This document shows positions 36,301 to 48,300 of a stretch of DNA of 64,000 bases, piece after piece; the stretch's first letter is position 1; each line of letters begins with the position of its first letter. Origin of the DNA: Euryodendron excelsum (lineage: Eukaryota > Streptophyta > Magnoliopsida > Ericales > Pentaphylacaceae); assembly GCA_033060915.1 (NCBI GenBank), contig CM065396.1, forward strand, positions 1,749,501 through 1,813,500, in the 5' to 3' direction. The notes beneath the pieces were generated by a model that had not been told where the DNA came from, did not search any database, and saw only the letters and a program-made list of their open reading frames with translations. Position numbers and translations under genes: made by a program.

Positions 36301-37778
36301 GAGCGCCTGTAATTGTGACTACCATGCAATTTTTGGCTTGGTTCCACTAAGAGTGACTTCGAAAGGTCCGAGAATGTTTTTGGGAGGCCGAGAATGGTCC
36401 AGAAGGCTAGAAATGGGTAGAAATCCTTGAAATTGTGTCCCAAGGGTAACGGACTTGAAAAATAATGTCGGGATGGTCAACTGAGCTATTAGGGGCAAAA
36501 TAGTTAACTAGACCGGACAACCACCGAAATGGACTTGGAATGACTCATGAAAGGACTTGAAGGTTGGAAACATACCTAGAGTGTTCTGGAAGGTTTCCAG
36601 TTTGATACCCATAGCCGCTGTAATTAAAAAATGCAACCGGCCCTCCAGGGGCAAAATAGTTATTTTTTACCAGGCTTGCCGAAATTGACTCGGAATGTTT
36701 CGGAAAGGTGCTAGAAGATTGATAATACTACTAGAAGTATCCTCAGAAGGTAACTGGTTTGATACCCAGAGTCGGTATGGTTTCCGAAGGCACACAGATG
36801 CCTAAAGGCAAATCGGTCATTTTGGCCGAATGGTCCCAGAATTGGTCCAGAAACGACTGGAAGGCAATTCAACATGCCGGATTGTCTTTGGGATGATCTT
36901 GGAAAGGTGGACTTACCGTTCTAAGGACTTAGGTACTTTATCGAGAAGCGTGCTAAAAAAGGCCTAAGGGACAATTTGGTCATTTTTCACAAGACTAGGC
37001 TAGCAGGCACTGGTGTTGACCCCAGTTTTGAGTGTTTCCGCCACTCTGACGGTTTGTGATAAGTTGGTTTCCAAAGGTATCTCATCCTTTGGTAAATATG
37101 TCATGGCCAAGAGGCGAGTTCTGTATCGTGACAAAGGGGTTTTGTTAGTAATTCCCAATGTTGACCTATTTGCCAGTGTTTTCGCCACTCACTCTAACGG
37201 TTGCAATGTTTGCAAGTGTTTCCAACACTCTGACGGTGTGCGTTTATTTCGGAGACTGCCTAATCTCGGGAAGCTGCTAGGTGGACTTATCGTTTGAAGA
37301 ATCAACTTTTTCAAAAGACACGCCAAATAACGGACATTCTTTATTGGCGGGCCAACAGGTGCCAAAGATGAACCGTTCTACTATCTCGAGAATTGGGGTT
37401 ACATCCTGGTCGATAGGTTTGAATGGACTTACCGTTCTGAAGAGTTTTCTCAAAACACTTGCCAAACTAGATGGCCTTACTACCTGAGGGATCAACTTTC
37501 TCGAAAGGCGTGCCAAATTTGATCTAATTGGAATTGGATTTGAAATTGGATTTGAGATTAAAATGGGGACTTACCATCTCTAGGAAGACGTGCCAATTGG
37601 AATAGGACCGAGCAATACCACAAGGACATTTTGGTTATTTTGCCTCTATTAGGTTTGGTGGGCTCACGAAGCAATTGATTGATTGGATTGAGTCTGAAAA
37701 TTTGATTTGAATTTGAATATGTCTGTACTGGTTTAAATATGAGTCCGGTCAGACCGGAGATAAAATGGGGTGCTTACA
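33355..37778 (-). repeat. 5' LTR of the 16.3-kb element
   Basis: It is 4.42 kb. In element sense it starts TGTAAGCACCCCATTTTA (37778) and ends GGCCATGACA (33355). It has U3 modules with GGTAAGTCC motifs, a TATA-like CATAAATA (36152-36159), and a downstream CT-rich leader opposite 35820-35960. Confidence 0.85.
36152..36159 (-). promoter_or_regulatory. TATA-like box, 5' LTR of the minus-strand element
   Basis: CATAAATA in element sense, where the partner LTR has TATAAATA. One substitution may have weakened this promoter. Confidence 0.45.
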
Positions 37779-38679
37779 GTCTCGAGCCCTCTTGATTATG
37801 TGGTGAAACCTTAAACCTTGAATATCCATGACCTTTTGCATTAAAATTTTCATGATCATGCATTGTTTATAATTGCTTTGCTTTCAAACTAACCCTCGTA
37901 AGGTAATTTTAACATTTTCATGGTTAGGGTTTCTCGAGGAAAGTGACATATTCAAAGTGGTCAGCATGATCCATATTAGGGTTTCAAGCCCTAACTTGCT
38001 TTCAAAATCACAACCTAAAAGTGATTCTAGTCATTTCATGGTTAGGGTTGCTTTAGGAAAGTGGTATATTAAAAAAGGCCTCCAAAGGCCACATTAGGGT
38101 TTCAAACCCTAAACACCTCTTTCAAAACCTAGTTTTTAAACCTCTTTAAATTTCATGTTTAAAGGTTTTTCCAAAAATTAGTCAATGAGTTGCTTTCTTG
38201 AAGCCCTAGAAGTCCATGTCTTAGAAAATCTTAGCTTTGTCCCCTAACCTTCACTTTTGCATTCTTGCATTCATTACATCAAAATAGTTTTTAAAATCCT
38301 TGATGCATTATGTTCTCAAAAATTGCATAATTCTTTCAAGTTTTTTTCAAAAGGTGTCAAATCAAATCACAAGTTTTTTTACATGAATATCACAAAATCT
38401 TTCACATGAAATCATAAAATTTTTCAAATCCAATCTTACCATTTTAAATTTCAAATTAAATCAAATCTTCCATTTTGGAAACAAAATCAAATCTTCCATT
38501 TTTTAAAACAAAATCAAATCTTTCCATTTTGAAAATAAAATAAAATCTTTTATTTTTTAACTTCAAATCAAATCTTTCTTTTTTCAGCATAAAATCATAT
38601 CTTTACTTTTTTGCATAAAATCATAGATTTTTCAAAGTTTCATTTTCAAGTGTATGTACCTAGCTTCCTCCCCAAGTCA

Positions 38680-38960
38680 ACTCCAAACCCTAGGTTGCCT
38701 AAACCCTAAATTTTCCAACCTTAGGTCAACCCAGGCCCTACGTGGTCTAACCCTAGGTTAACCAAATCCTAGGTGGTCCAACCCTAGGTCTACCAAACCC
38801 TAGTTTGCCTAACCTAGGTCACCTAAACCCTAATTGGTCAATTGAACCCTAGTTTGTCCAATCCTAGGTCACCTAAACCCTAGTTGGGCAACCTAATCCT
38901 AGTTTATCCAACTTTAGTTGGTTCAACCCTAGTTTACCCAACCAAGGTTAGGTGGCTTCA
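38680..38960 (+). repeat. CCCTAA/CCCTAG minisatellite in the outer 5' LTR
   Basis: About ten units of 20-28 bp built on CTAAACCCTAGTTGGTCAAC and CCAACCCTAGGTCA. The core resembles the plant telomere repeat CCCTAAA. The truncated 3' LTR has the same array at 55360-55660. Confidence 0.85.
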
Positions 38961-40594
38961 AGACTCCAACTCTAAACCTCTTTCTAAACTATCCTTTAAT
39001 TTTTTCAAAATATGTTTGCAAATACCTCTCACTCGTTCGAGTTATCGAAAACCCTAAATCCAAAAGTCTTTTCAAAATACTCATCTACTCCACTAAAATA
39101 TTTTCAAAAGCTCTCTCGAACTTGTCTCAATCCAAAATGGCCAGACACTTACCTTTTTTCAAAGAACTACTTTAAAAAATAATTTAAAAAACTCACAATC
39201 CTAAGGTGATCCCAGCCTTTTCATGGTTAGGGTTTCTTAAGGAAAGTGATACATCAAATGAAAGCTATAAGGTTCATATTGGGGTTCCAAACCTTAAATA
39301 TTTTGTAAAACCTCTTTTCAAAAATTATTTTCAAACATCATACTCTTTAAGCAATCCTAAGCCTTCTTGTGGTTAGGGTTATTCAAGGTGAAGTGAGATA
39401 TGCAAACAAGGGTTCCACAACCCTAAAGTCCAAAACCCTGAGCGAAGTGTTTAGCCCCTTTTCTAAAAATATTTTCAAAAATCGTAGCTTTAAAGGAGCT
39501 TGGTTCTCAATTAACTAATCTCTTAAGGCCAATGAAACATCCACATACTTTTCATAAGGTACATAAAAACTATTTTCAAAAATCTTTTCATGACAAGTTC
39601 ACAGGAGCTTTTCCAAATCCAAGCCCCACTTTCAAATCCCTAATCCAGTTTCCAAAACTCTCTTGAGTTATGCTAAAAAATATTTCAAAACACTTTAAAT
39701 CTCATTTCAAAAACACTTCCAAAAGCCTTCAAGTTCTATTTCAAAAACACTGCAATTTCAAATTAAAACTCTCTTGAGTTAGTTTCAAATTTTGAGTAAA
39801 AAACTCTCAAATTCTCTTCTTCAAAACAAGACTCTAATAAGTCTTCAAAACTTTTCAAAGGCCCTAATGTGCTTGTTTTCAATTAGACCCTGTGTCCGAA
39901 CTACGACTAACCTTGTTCTCGCCAAACAAGATACGTAAGCAACCTTCATAGGTGTTGTCATAACTTCTATTTCTAAATCAAATACCTTTTTCAAACTTCT
40001 CTTTTCAATCTCTAAAACCTCCTAAACTCTTTTCAAAACTTGAATCATACATCATTTATTCCAAAAGTGATGGTAAAATCATTTTTCAAAATTTTTTTTA
40101 AGTGGATATAATTGGACATTTAGTAACCAGAGATTTAAGTGAGTAAATATAGGGTGAATAGACATGTAGCTACCTCAAGGGTAGGGTAGAGTGATAATCT
40201 TAGGATATCTTCCTTACACATAACCAGCTCTCGGACCATAGATCTCTATTTCAAAGACCAAAACTAGAGTCATTTTTCAAAAGGACTTTAAACATTTTCA
40301 AAGGTTGCCAAACAACCTTATTTTTCAAAACATCTCTTAAAAGGACATTTTCAATTTATTTTTAAAAACCTAAGTTTGATTCTCAAATTGTACTTAGTTT
40401 TAGGTGACCTAACACACCTTTAATCATATTAGGTGGCAACTCCAAACCTTTTTCAAAAAAGCCCTAAATCAAATCAATTTCAAGTTCAAACCTCGTCGCA
40501 CTCATCCTTTGAGGAGTGTGAGTTATAACAGAATGAGTATTGGGTTTTGTTCAAGTCAAGACTTAGACTCGGGCGAAAACCGAGGCACGACAGC

Positions 40595-40616
40595 TGGCAA
40601 CTCCACTGGAGACACT
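40595..40616 (+). promoter_or_regulatory. Primer binding site of the outer element
   Basis: TGGCAACTCCACTGGAGACA lies two bases after the LTR end GGCACGACA. It is the + strand counterpart of 33331-33352. Confidence 0.75.
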
Positions 40617-42159
40617 TAGAAGGTTAGGTCGTTATCATGTCCCTTTACCCTTTACTCACCCCAAATCTCTAGTTACTTCATCCAACTCTATCCACTTTTC
40701 AAAATATTTCAAAAATTCAAAGTCAAACTTCATTTTCAAATTTTTTTTTAAGGGTCATCACTTACATCCATGTTATATGTCATGCTCTGGCATTGCTTTA
40801 TTGTTCCATCATATCTTGCATTAGGTTTTTCATAAAGGTGCTAACTATGTGCATTTGTTTTGTAAATGGACTCTGGTTCACATTTACTTTTATGTCTTAT
40901 TAATTGCCATTTATGCATGAATGGATAGGATGGATAAGAGTTATTGGGCCCTTTCCTCCACTTTCGAAAAATCAACACACTCTTAGTGCGTTCACTTACA
41001 TTTGTATCCTTGCATAATTAGTTGGTTACTACCATTCTAGTTACAAGGAAGAATATTATATTGGTTATTAGCATATGCCGGTTGGTTTCTCGTTTGACGG
41101 CCTCTTGATAGTTCCCCTACTCGAACCACTAATCAAAGATCGGGTTCACCCTTTCGGGGGTAGACGCTAGAGGTTTGAAGGTTTAGGAACTGAGCTTTTT
41201 AGGAAGCATTAGTAACCTCTAACCTCATGCTCATATAGCACCCCATGCATAGCCAAACCTCTACTGGATTAAGACACACGCATCAATTTCAAAACCAAGA
41301 AGGAAAGGGTGACCATTTTACTCTTCCTTACTTTCTGTCCAATTTAACTATGCTTAATTCTTACTATTATACTGCATGTGCACTTTCAATTACTATGCAA
41401 ACATCTTGTTCTCATGCATTCATCGCTATTATACTAGTCATGCATCCATACTCATCTCAAGATAAGAATTCCAAAGTAAATCAAGTCACTGCATTCTATG
41501 CATATGATTAACCCCCAGTTTTGCTCATTCGAATCCTAAGGGTACCAAGTGACCCTAAGGACTTATGGCATGTATCGAGATCATCTTAGAAAGAGGGGTT
41601 CCAATCCCCCTCCACTCACAAAGATAAGCCTGCGAAGAGGACAACAAGCAATCCAAAAGAAAGGTCCCTCATCGACCTCCATCCGAAGACTCAAGAGTAG
41701 TTTATAATTTCAAATGTAAAATTAGACAGGCAAAAGTCCTAAGGAAAATGCTCCCCCTCCCCTTTCAATGTACTTTTGAAATTTCATGTACAAGAAAAAC
41801 TGACTTCAATAAAACTGTCATTTATACTTCTTATGAATGAATGGATGTAGGTATGAATGAATGACTACATGCACAGGTATGGTATCGCATGCAAGGGCAA
41901 CCCTTATCCCCAAAGTAAGCCCCAGCATCATGCTTAGTCCTCCCCTCAAAGAATAGGGGCATCACTAGGACATGCATATCATAGAACCTTTACAAGAAAC
42001 AAGGGAATAACTTGTGACATTTTCCTTTTTACAGAAAATTGAAAAGTACTAGGAAAGACATCTCCCAAAAAGGCTCAAGCATTGCTCAAACCACCTATCA
42101 TCACCCAATAGAGAGCCTCTCAATTGGCAAACCACTCTGACGAAGCCACACCCAACAGC
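40617..42159 (+). other. Untranslated leader of the outer element, no gene
   Basis: About 1.5 kb between the primer binding site and gag. The frame at 41245-41511 has a counterpart at 32394-32711 on the minus strand, but with different ends and no domain. I read it as conserved leader DNA, not a gene. Confidence 0.55.
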
Positions 42160-43570
42160 ATGGTGTCCCTGTAAGAGGTTAATGAAATGAGGGCTCAGAT
42201 CGGCGAGATGTTTAAATTGATACAGTCTATGGCCTCTAAAGATCCTAACTCAGCTCCTTCCTCATCTGGGCCACCTCCTGCAAAAACAAAGACTGCCCCA
42301 CCTAGGGTCGTGATCCACTTCGATAACACTGGAAAGGATAAAGAAAACCTCAAGGTGGTGAATATTAAAATAGAGAAGGAAGAAACCATACTGCTATCAC
42401 ATGTCAAAAAGAAGACTTCCCTAGACCCACTTAGTCTGAAATATAAGGAATCACTGCGTAACCTCCATGGACATGATACCTTTGGTCTGACTTCCTATGA
42501 TGAACAATGTTTTTTCCCAGACCATATGCGACTGGCCAAGTTTAAAATGCCTGACTTCTAGAAATATAATGGCACCGGTGATCCCATAGCCCATCTGCGT
42601 CTCTATATTAGGGCACTCAGCAGTCATGGGAATGACCCAAAACTCCTCATGTAGTTGTTTCAGCACAACCTGATGGGGTCTGCTCTTTAATGGTTTGCAT
42701 GCCTTGATCTAAGGAAGATGACAACTTGAGGGAAACTAGTCCTAACATTCAAAACCTAATACTGGCATAACATTGATCTGACCATCGATCGTTGGGCTCT
42801 CATGATAATCAAGGAAGAAAAGGAGAGCTTCAAGACATATGCCCTAAGATGGAGGGAGTCTGTAGCACAAGTTAATCCCTTACTGGAAGAGAAAGAATAT
42901 GTATAGTTGTTCGTGCAAACCTTTCGGAGATTATTTTACAAAAAACTTTGCACAGGCATAGGGAAGAGCTTTTTAGAGTTGATCATGTAAGGGGAGATAA
43001 TAGAAAATGGCCTGAAAACTGGGAGGATCGCTAACCCTTATGCCAAAATGAAAGAAATTTCTACAAGCATAACAAAAAAGGTGCCCACGGCACAGGATAT
43101 AGGTCGAAAGGAGGGAGAAGTGTCCGCCATCTTACCTGCTTAGCCACCACAATATCACCCACACTACTAGTCCCGACCACCCATCAACATACCTGTTATG
43201 GCTATTCAAGCACCTGCTCCCAGGCCAATTGCAGTCCGACCATACTTCAATCCAAATAAGCAAAACTAACCTAGCTTGCACTCAGACATAGCCCTATCAC
43301 GATCACTTAAAGGTTGAACATCTGAATCTTATACCTGCTTAGCCCTTGCCAAATCCACTGCCCCCAACTTCAACCCGCGCTCTCACTTGTGAATGCCACT
43401 CCAGAATGTGAGGGCATGATACATAAAGTTGTTTCTATCTAAAACGCAAGATACAGGGCTTGATCAATGCCAAGGTCATCGACACCTAGGAGGCAAACCC
43501 CACTCCTACTCCAAATGTCACGACAAACCCCCTGCCGAACCACGTGAATGGAGCATAGAAGAAATTTGTA
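42160..43570 (+). pseudogene. gag: Degenerate Ty3/Gypsy (Tat/Ogre-like) gag
   Basis: The frame is open at 42187-42561 and continues in the same frame to about 43141 with some seven in-frame stops. The capsid part contains YNGTGDP, LFQHNLMGSA, EEKESFKTYALRWRE and GEIIENGLKTGRI. These sit where Tat/Ogre gag has its conserved YDGT, LQ-SL-GAA, ESF--YAQRWRE and GE-IE---K-GKI signatures, by family knowledge. A damaged zinc knuckle (about 43388-43440, CHSRM and GHDT, with two stops) and a TNPLPNH motif near 43535 follow in another frame. So there is also a frameshift between 43141 and 43394. Capsid assembly is impossible from this copy. No pol follows. Confidence 0.75.
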
Positions 43571-43884
43571 TGGTTCTGAAACCTTTCTAAAGGGTTTTTC
43601 TAAAGTACAATGAAAAAATATGTTTCCTAGATTCGTCCATTTTCTTCTTATCCTTTATTATTCTGTATCCTGTTTTTATTTTGCCTGTCATTGTAAGCAC
43701 CCCATTTTTGACCGCTCAGCACTCTACGGTCTGTCCAGACTTGTATTCAAGTTAATGTGGACATATTTTAAGTCAAGTCAACTTTCCAAGTCTAATCTCG
43801 CCTATTCATCGTTTCGTGGACCCGCTGGATCCAAATAGAGGCAAAATGACCAAAATGCCATTGGGGGCATTGTTCGGTCCAATT

Positions 43885-44075
43885 CCAAATCAAGCACGTC
43901 TTTCTGAAGGTCGTAAGTCCCCTTTCCAATTCCAACAGGAACGTCTTTCCGAAGACGGTAAGTCCCCTTTTCATTTCCAAATCAGGCGCGTCTTCTCGAA
44001 GACGGTAAGTCACCTTTCCTATTCCCACAGGCGCGTCTTTCTAAAGACGGTAAGTCCCCTTTCCAATTCCAATTC
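43885..44075 (+). repeat. About 46-bp tandem repeat with GACGGTAAGTCCCC core
   Basis: Four units (near 43889, 43939, 43986 and 44032) of GCGTCTTTCCGAAGACGG followed by TAAGTCCCCTTTCCAATTCC. Part of each unit (GTCTTCNCGAAGAC) is itself an inverted repeat. Confidence 0.85.
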
Positions 44076-45281
44076 CAATCCCTCTATCGAGAAAGTTGAT
44101 TCCTCGAGAAGGTAAGTCTATTCAATCTGGCACATTTTTTGAAGAAAGTCTCGTCAGAACAGTAAGGCCCTTCAAACCTGTCAACTGGGATGAGGCCCTA
44201 AGTCCCCTAGATGGTAGAACGGTCCACCTTTGGCGCCTGCTAGCCCGCCAAAGCAGAAATGTCCGTTTTGGCACGCCTTCCGAGAAAGATGACTTCTCAG
44301 GCGCTAAGTCCCTTTAGCAACTTCCCGAGATCAGGCAGTCTTAGGAATGATTGCAAACTGTCAAAGTAGCGAAAATACTCATAAACATCGTAACCGTCAA
44401 AGTAGCGGAAGTACTCGCAAACAGGTCGATATAGGAAATTGCCAACAAACCCCTACATTACGGGACCGCCTTCAGAGTGACAGAAACACTCAAAACCCAA
44501 GTCAACACCAGTGCCTGCTAGCCTACTCTGGTGAAAAATGACCAAACTACCCCTAGGGCCACTTCCGACATGTTTCTAAAGAGCACACCTAAGTCCTCAG
44601 AATGGTAAGTCCACCCCTTCCAAGATTGTCTTAAAAGCAATCTAGCATGATTAGGTGCCTTCTAGTCAGTTTTGGGCCAATTCCGAGACTTTTCGGTCAA
44701 AATGAACATTTTGCCCCTAGGCATCCGAATGCCCTGGGGACCACACCGGCTTTGGGTGTCAAACCAGTAACTTCTTGAGAATGCTTTTTATAGTATCCTT
44801 GACCTTCCTTTATCTTTCCAGATCATTCAAAGTCAATTCTAGCAAACCCGGTGCAAAATGACCGTTTTGCCCCTGGTGGGCCGATTGCCTTTTCTGACCA
44901 CACCGGCTCTAGGTATCAAATCGGTAGCCCTTGGGAACATTCTAAATAATTTTTCTAAATCTCGAGTCTTCTTCCCAGACATTCTGAGTCTATCACGACA
45001 GCTTTCTGGCCCGGTTGGCCGTTTTGCCCCTAATGGCCCGGTCAACCCTTCCGACAAATCTTGTCATCTTTTTTCAAGTCCATTACTCCCTGGGACTCTA
45101 TTCTAAGGGTTCTTGCCCTTTTCCGGCCCTCCGGGTCATTCCCGGCCCCTTCGAATCATTCCCGGACTTTCCGGAGTCACTCCTAGTGAAGCCAGGCTAA
45201 AAATTGCATGGTAGTCACTAGTACAGGCGCCCAAATCTTCTCAAGATACGTTGCTTGCCGACCTTAAAACTTTCCTAACTG

Positions 45282-45343
45282 CTGGCGCCACTCCTAGTGG
45301 CGTCAGTAGTATTTTTTGCCTAGCGCCACTGCAATAGGCGCCA
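45282..45343 (+). promoter_or_regulatory. Paired GGCGCC hairpins upstream of the TATA box
   Basis: Hairpin 1 is CTGGCGCCACT, loop CCT, AGTGGCGTCAG (45282-45306, one mismatch). Hairpin 2 is TAGCGCC ... GGCGCCA (about 45321-45343). They end about 16 bp before TATAAATA. Role unknown; they could be protein-binding palindromes. Confidence 0.6.
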
Positions 45344-45358
45344 GGTCGTTCCCTTGTC

Positions 45359-45366
45359 TATAAATA
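45359..45366 (+). promoter_or_regulatory. TATA box of the + solo LTR
   Basis: TATAAATA followed by CAGAGCC. The conserved position relative to the hairpins matches other family members. Confidence 0.6.
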
Positions 45367-48300
45367 CAGAGCCTCTTCCAGCGTGAAAGAGGTCCACAAA
45401 CTCAGTCTAAAAATCCAACTCTTCGATATACAGAGCTCGTAGCTTCCCAAAACCTTAGTCGCCTTTAGGTTTCCAAACCCTACCCTCTTTACACAAACCT
45501 TAGCCTCCTATACACTCATACACTCTCATATACTCTTACATTAACTTCAAACCCTCCGTTAAAGGCTTGGATTACTGCAGCTACGAAGCCTTGAAGATCG
45601 AAGACAAACTCTTGAAGACTGAAGTGAAGACCGAAGCAAAGCAAGCAAAGCAAAGCGCGCAAAGCTAAGCAAAATGAAGAAGACACAAGGTAGGTGTCTT
45701 ATTTACGTTTACGCATCTTCCCCCTCTCTTCTCTCTCCTAACCCACTTGGGTTTTCTTCTATTTTAATCCCTCATCTTCTTCCTCCCCTTTCTTGCATGC
45801 TTGAAATAAGAGATTTTTCAGTCCATGTGTAGGATTAGGCTATTGGAAGGTCACCGTGTTGAGGGCTTTCTTTTAGTCTAACCGGAGATCACGTGGGTTC
45901 GGCCCCCTTGATTATGTGGTGAAGCCTTTAACCTTGTATTTTTACGACCCCAATTTGCATTGTGCATATCATGATCTTGCATTCTTCCAAAATTCATTTT
46001 CAAAAGCTTACATCAAAATCTTCTTTTTCAGAACTTGTTTTCAAAATCACAATGCTAAGGTGATTCTAGCCTTTCCATGGCTAGGGTTGCTTTAGGAAAG
46101 TGTTACATTTAAAGTGACCAATATGGTCCATATTTTCAAAATCAATGTTTTCAAAACCATTATCCTAAAGTGGTTCTAACTTTCTTATGGTTAGAATTTG
46201 CTTTAGGAAAGTGAGATATTTTATATACTTTCTAAAAAATCTCTTCTCAAAAATATCATTCTAAAATCTCTTTTCCAACATGCTTTCCATAAACTCTTTA
46301 AACTCCTTTCCAAAATTGTTTCAAAAACTCTTTCCAATAATCTCCTTCCAAAAAAACTCCTTTCCAAAACTCTCTCTTTTCAAAATTCACTTTCTAAAAA
46401 CACCTCACTAGGATTTCTTTCCAAAAACTCTCTTTTCAAAACTTACTTTCTAAAAACTCCTCTCTAGAATTTCTTTCCAAAAATCTCCCTTTCTAAAAAC
46501 TCACTTTCCAAAAACCTCTTTTCTTAGAGCCCAAGTCAATCCCTAGAACCCACGATTAGGAAACCCTAGTTTTCTTACCAAAAACATAATTTTTAATCTT
46601 ACCTTAAAACCTAGATTTCCAAAACCTATTTTCTACATCAAAAACAATAGTCTTCCAAATCTAGGGTTTTTAAAACATCATCCTTCCAAATCCATGCCAA
46701 ATCCAATCTCCCCATTTAGAAAACTAAATCCTATCCTCCATTTTTGGAAACAAAATCAAAACATTTCTTTTTAAAAATGAAATCCAATCCTTTGTTTTAG
46801 GAAATAGGTATCTTAACTCTTCCTAGTCTAAATCTTTCCTAATCCACTCCTTCCTAATCTCATACTTTCCTAAACCTTAAGTTTCCTAAACTTAAACTTT
46901 TAAATCTTTCCTTAAACTTTAAGCTTTCAAACCTTTCTTAATTCCATCTCTCTCCAAATCTTAACTTTCCAAATCTAAGATTTCAAACCCTTCTTAAACT
47001 CAAAACCTTTCCTAATTTCAAGAATTTCTAAAACTCAAACTTTGAATCTTTCTAAAATTTTGAACTTCCCTAAACTTCAAATCTTTCCAAATCTAAAACT
47101 TTCTAAATTCAAAACTTTCTAAATTCTAAGCATTCTAAATTCAAAACTTTCCAATTTCAAAACTTTCTTAAAACGAAATGTTTTCTATTTCAAAACTTTC
47201 TTAATCAAACACTTTCCTAAATTGAAACTTTCCTAATTCGAAACCTTTCCTAATTCGAAACCTTTCCTAATTCGAAACCTTTCCTGAAACGGAACTTTCC
47301 TAAAATGACACTTTCCTAAAATGAAACTTTCCTAATTCGAACCTTTCCTAATTCGAACCCTTCCTAAATCCAATCTTTCCTAATCTTTCAAATTCAACAC
47401 TTGAGTCGAATCTTTCTTAAGTCTCAAGTCTTTCTTAAGTCTAGGTTTCCTAAAACCAATCTTTTCAAATCTTTCGATCAAAGTTCAATCTTTCAATTTT
47501 TCAATCCAAATTCCAATTCAATTTCTTTTTCCAATCGTACCTTCTATTTTCTAACGGATTCTTGTCTGAACTACGACTGACCTGATTCCTCCAAAAGGAT
47601 ACGTAGGCAACCCTTATGAGTGCGGTCACAACTACTTTCAAATCTCCAATTCCACAACCTTTTTCAAACCTCCAATTCCATAACTGCTTTCTAATTTCTA
47701 ATTCTATGTTCTATTTCTAACTTCCAATTCTAAAAATCTATTTTCAATCCTTAGTTTCAATTTCTAAACTTTCTTTCCAATTTCAAACTTCAATTCTTCT
47801 TTTCCAAATCTATTTTTCAACTCTCTTTTTCTTGCACTTACATATCATGCATCATGTCTTTTTAAACATATTTTTTCTAAAGTGGATAGCTTTGGATATT
47901 TGTTAGTTGAAGACTCACATAGGTGAATTTAGAGTAAATAGACATGTAGGTACCACAAGGGCGGTGTAGAGTGATGGCTTAGTGCGTCTTCCCTACACGT
48001 AACCAACCTCTAAACCTAGAATCACTATTTTCAAAGACCAAAATGGAGTTTATTTTCAAAAAGGGCTTAGTTATTTTTCAAAGGTTGCCAAACAACTTGT
48101 TTTCTTAAAAACCCCCTCTTGAGAAGATATTTTCAAAATCATTTTTCGAAAACCCTAAGTGTGATCCTCGGATTATGGTTAGTTTTTAGGTGACCTAACT
48201 CACCTTAATCAAGTTAGGTAGCGACTCTAAATGTTTTCCAAAAGCCCTTTATTCAAATCTATTTTCAATTCAAACCTAGTCGCATTCATTCTTCTAGGAG

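Larger units (their letters stand above)
21478..37778 (-). mobile_element. Complete 16.3-kb giant-LTR element (LARD-like), TSD GTCTC
   Basis: Two LTRs in the same orientation (33355-37778 as 5' and 21478-25977 as 3') flank a 7.4-kb internal region. The primer binding site is two bases inside the 5' LTR (33331-33352). The polypurine tract abuts the 3' LTR (25978-25995). A perfect 5-bp duplication GTCTC flanks the whole (21473-21477 and 37779-37783). No gag, protease, RT or integrase is detectable, which fits a large retrotransposon derivative moved by a partner's enzymes. The terminal TG is mutated to TA at 21478. It interrupts the 5' LTR of a same-family element in the opposite orientation. 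Confidence 0.88.
19833..40592 (+). repeat. 5' LTR of the outer element, interrupted by a 16.3-kb insertion
   Basis: It starts TGTAAGCACCCCATTTTTGC and ends CCGAGGCACGACA. It is split at the GTCTC duplication (21473-21477 and 37779-37783). The joined parts make about 4.45 kb. The unbroken relative at 43692-48380 runs straight through the equivalent point (near 45890, before CCCTTGATTATGTGGTGAAG), which confirms the site. Confidence 0.85.

Noticed and set aside
38680..38960. True interstitial telomere
   Set aside because: Units are 20-28 bp and diverged, with CCCTAG as common as CCCTAA. They lie at a fixed place within LTRs, not as CCCTAAA arrays.
42187..42561. A stand-alone host gene at this ORF
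   Set aside because: It is the N-terminal part of a degenerate gag whose frame continues through stops with gag motifs.
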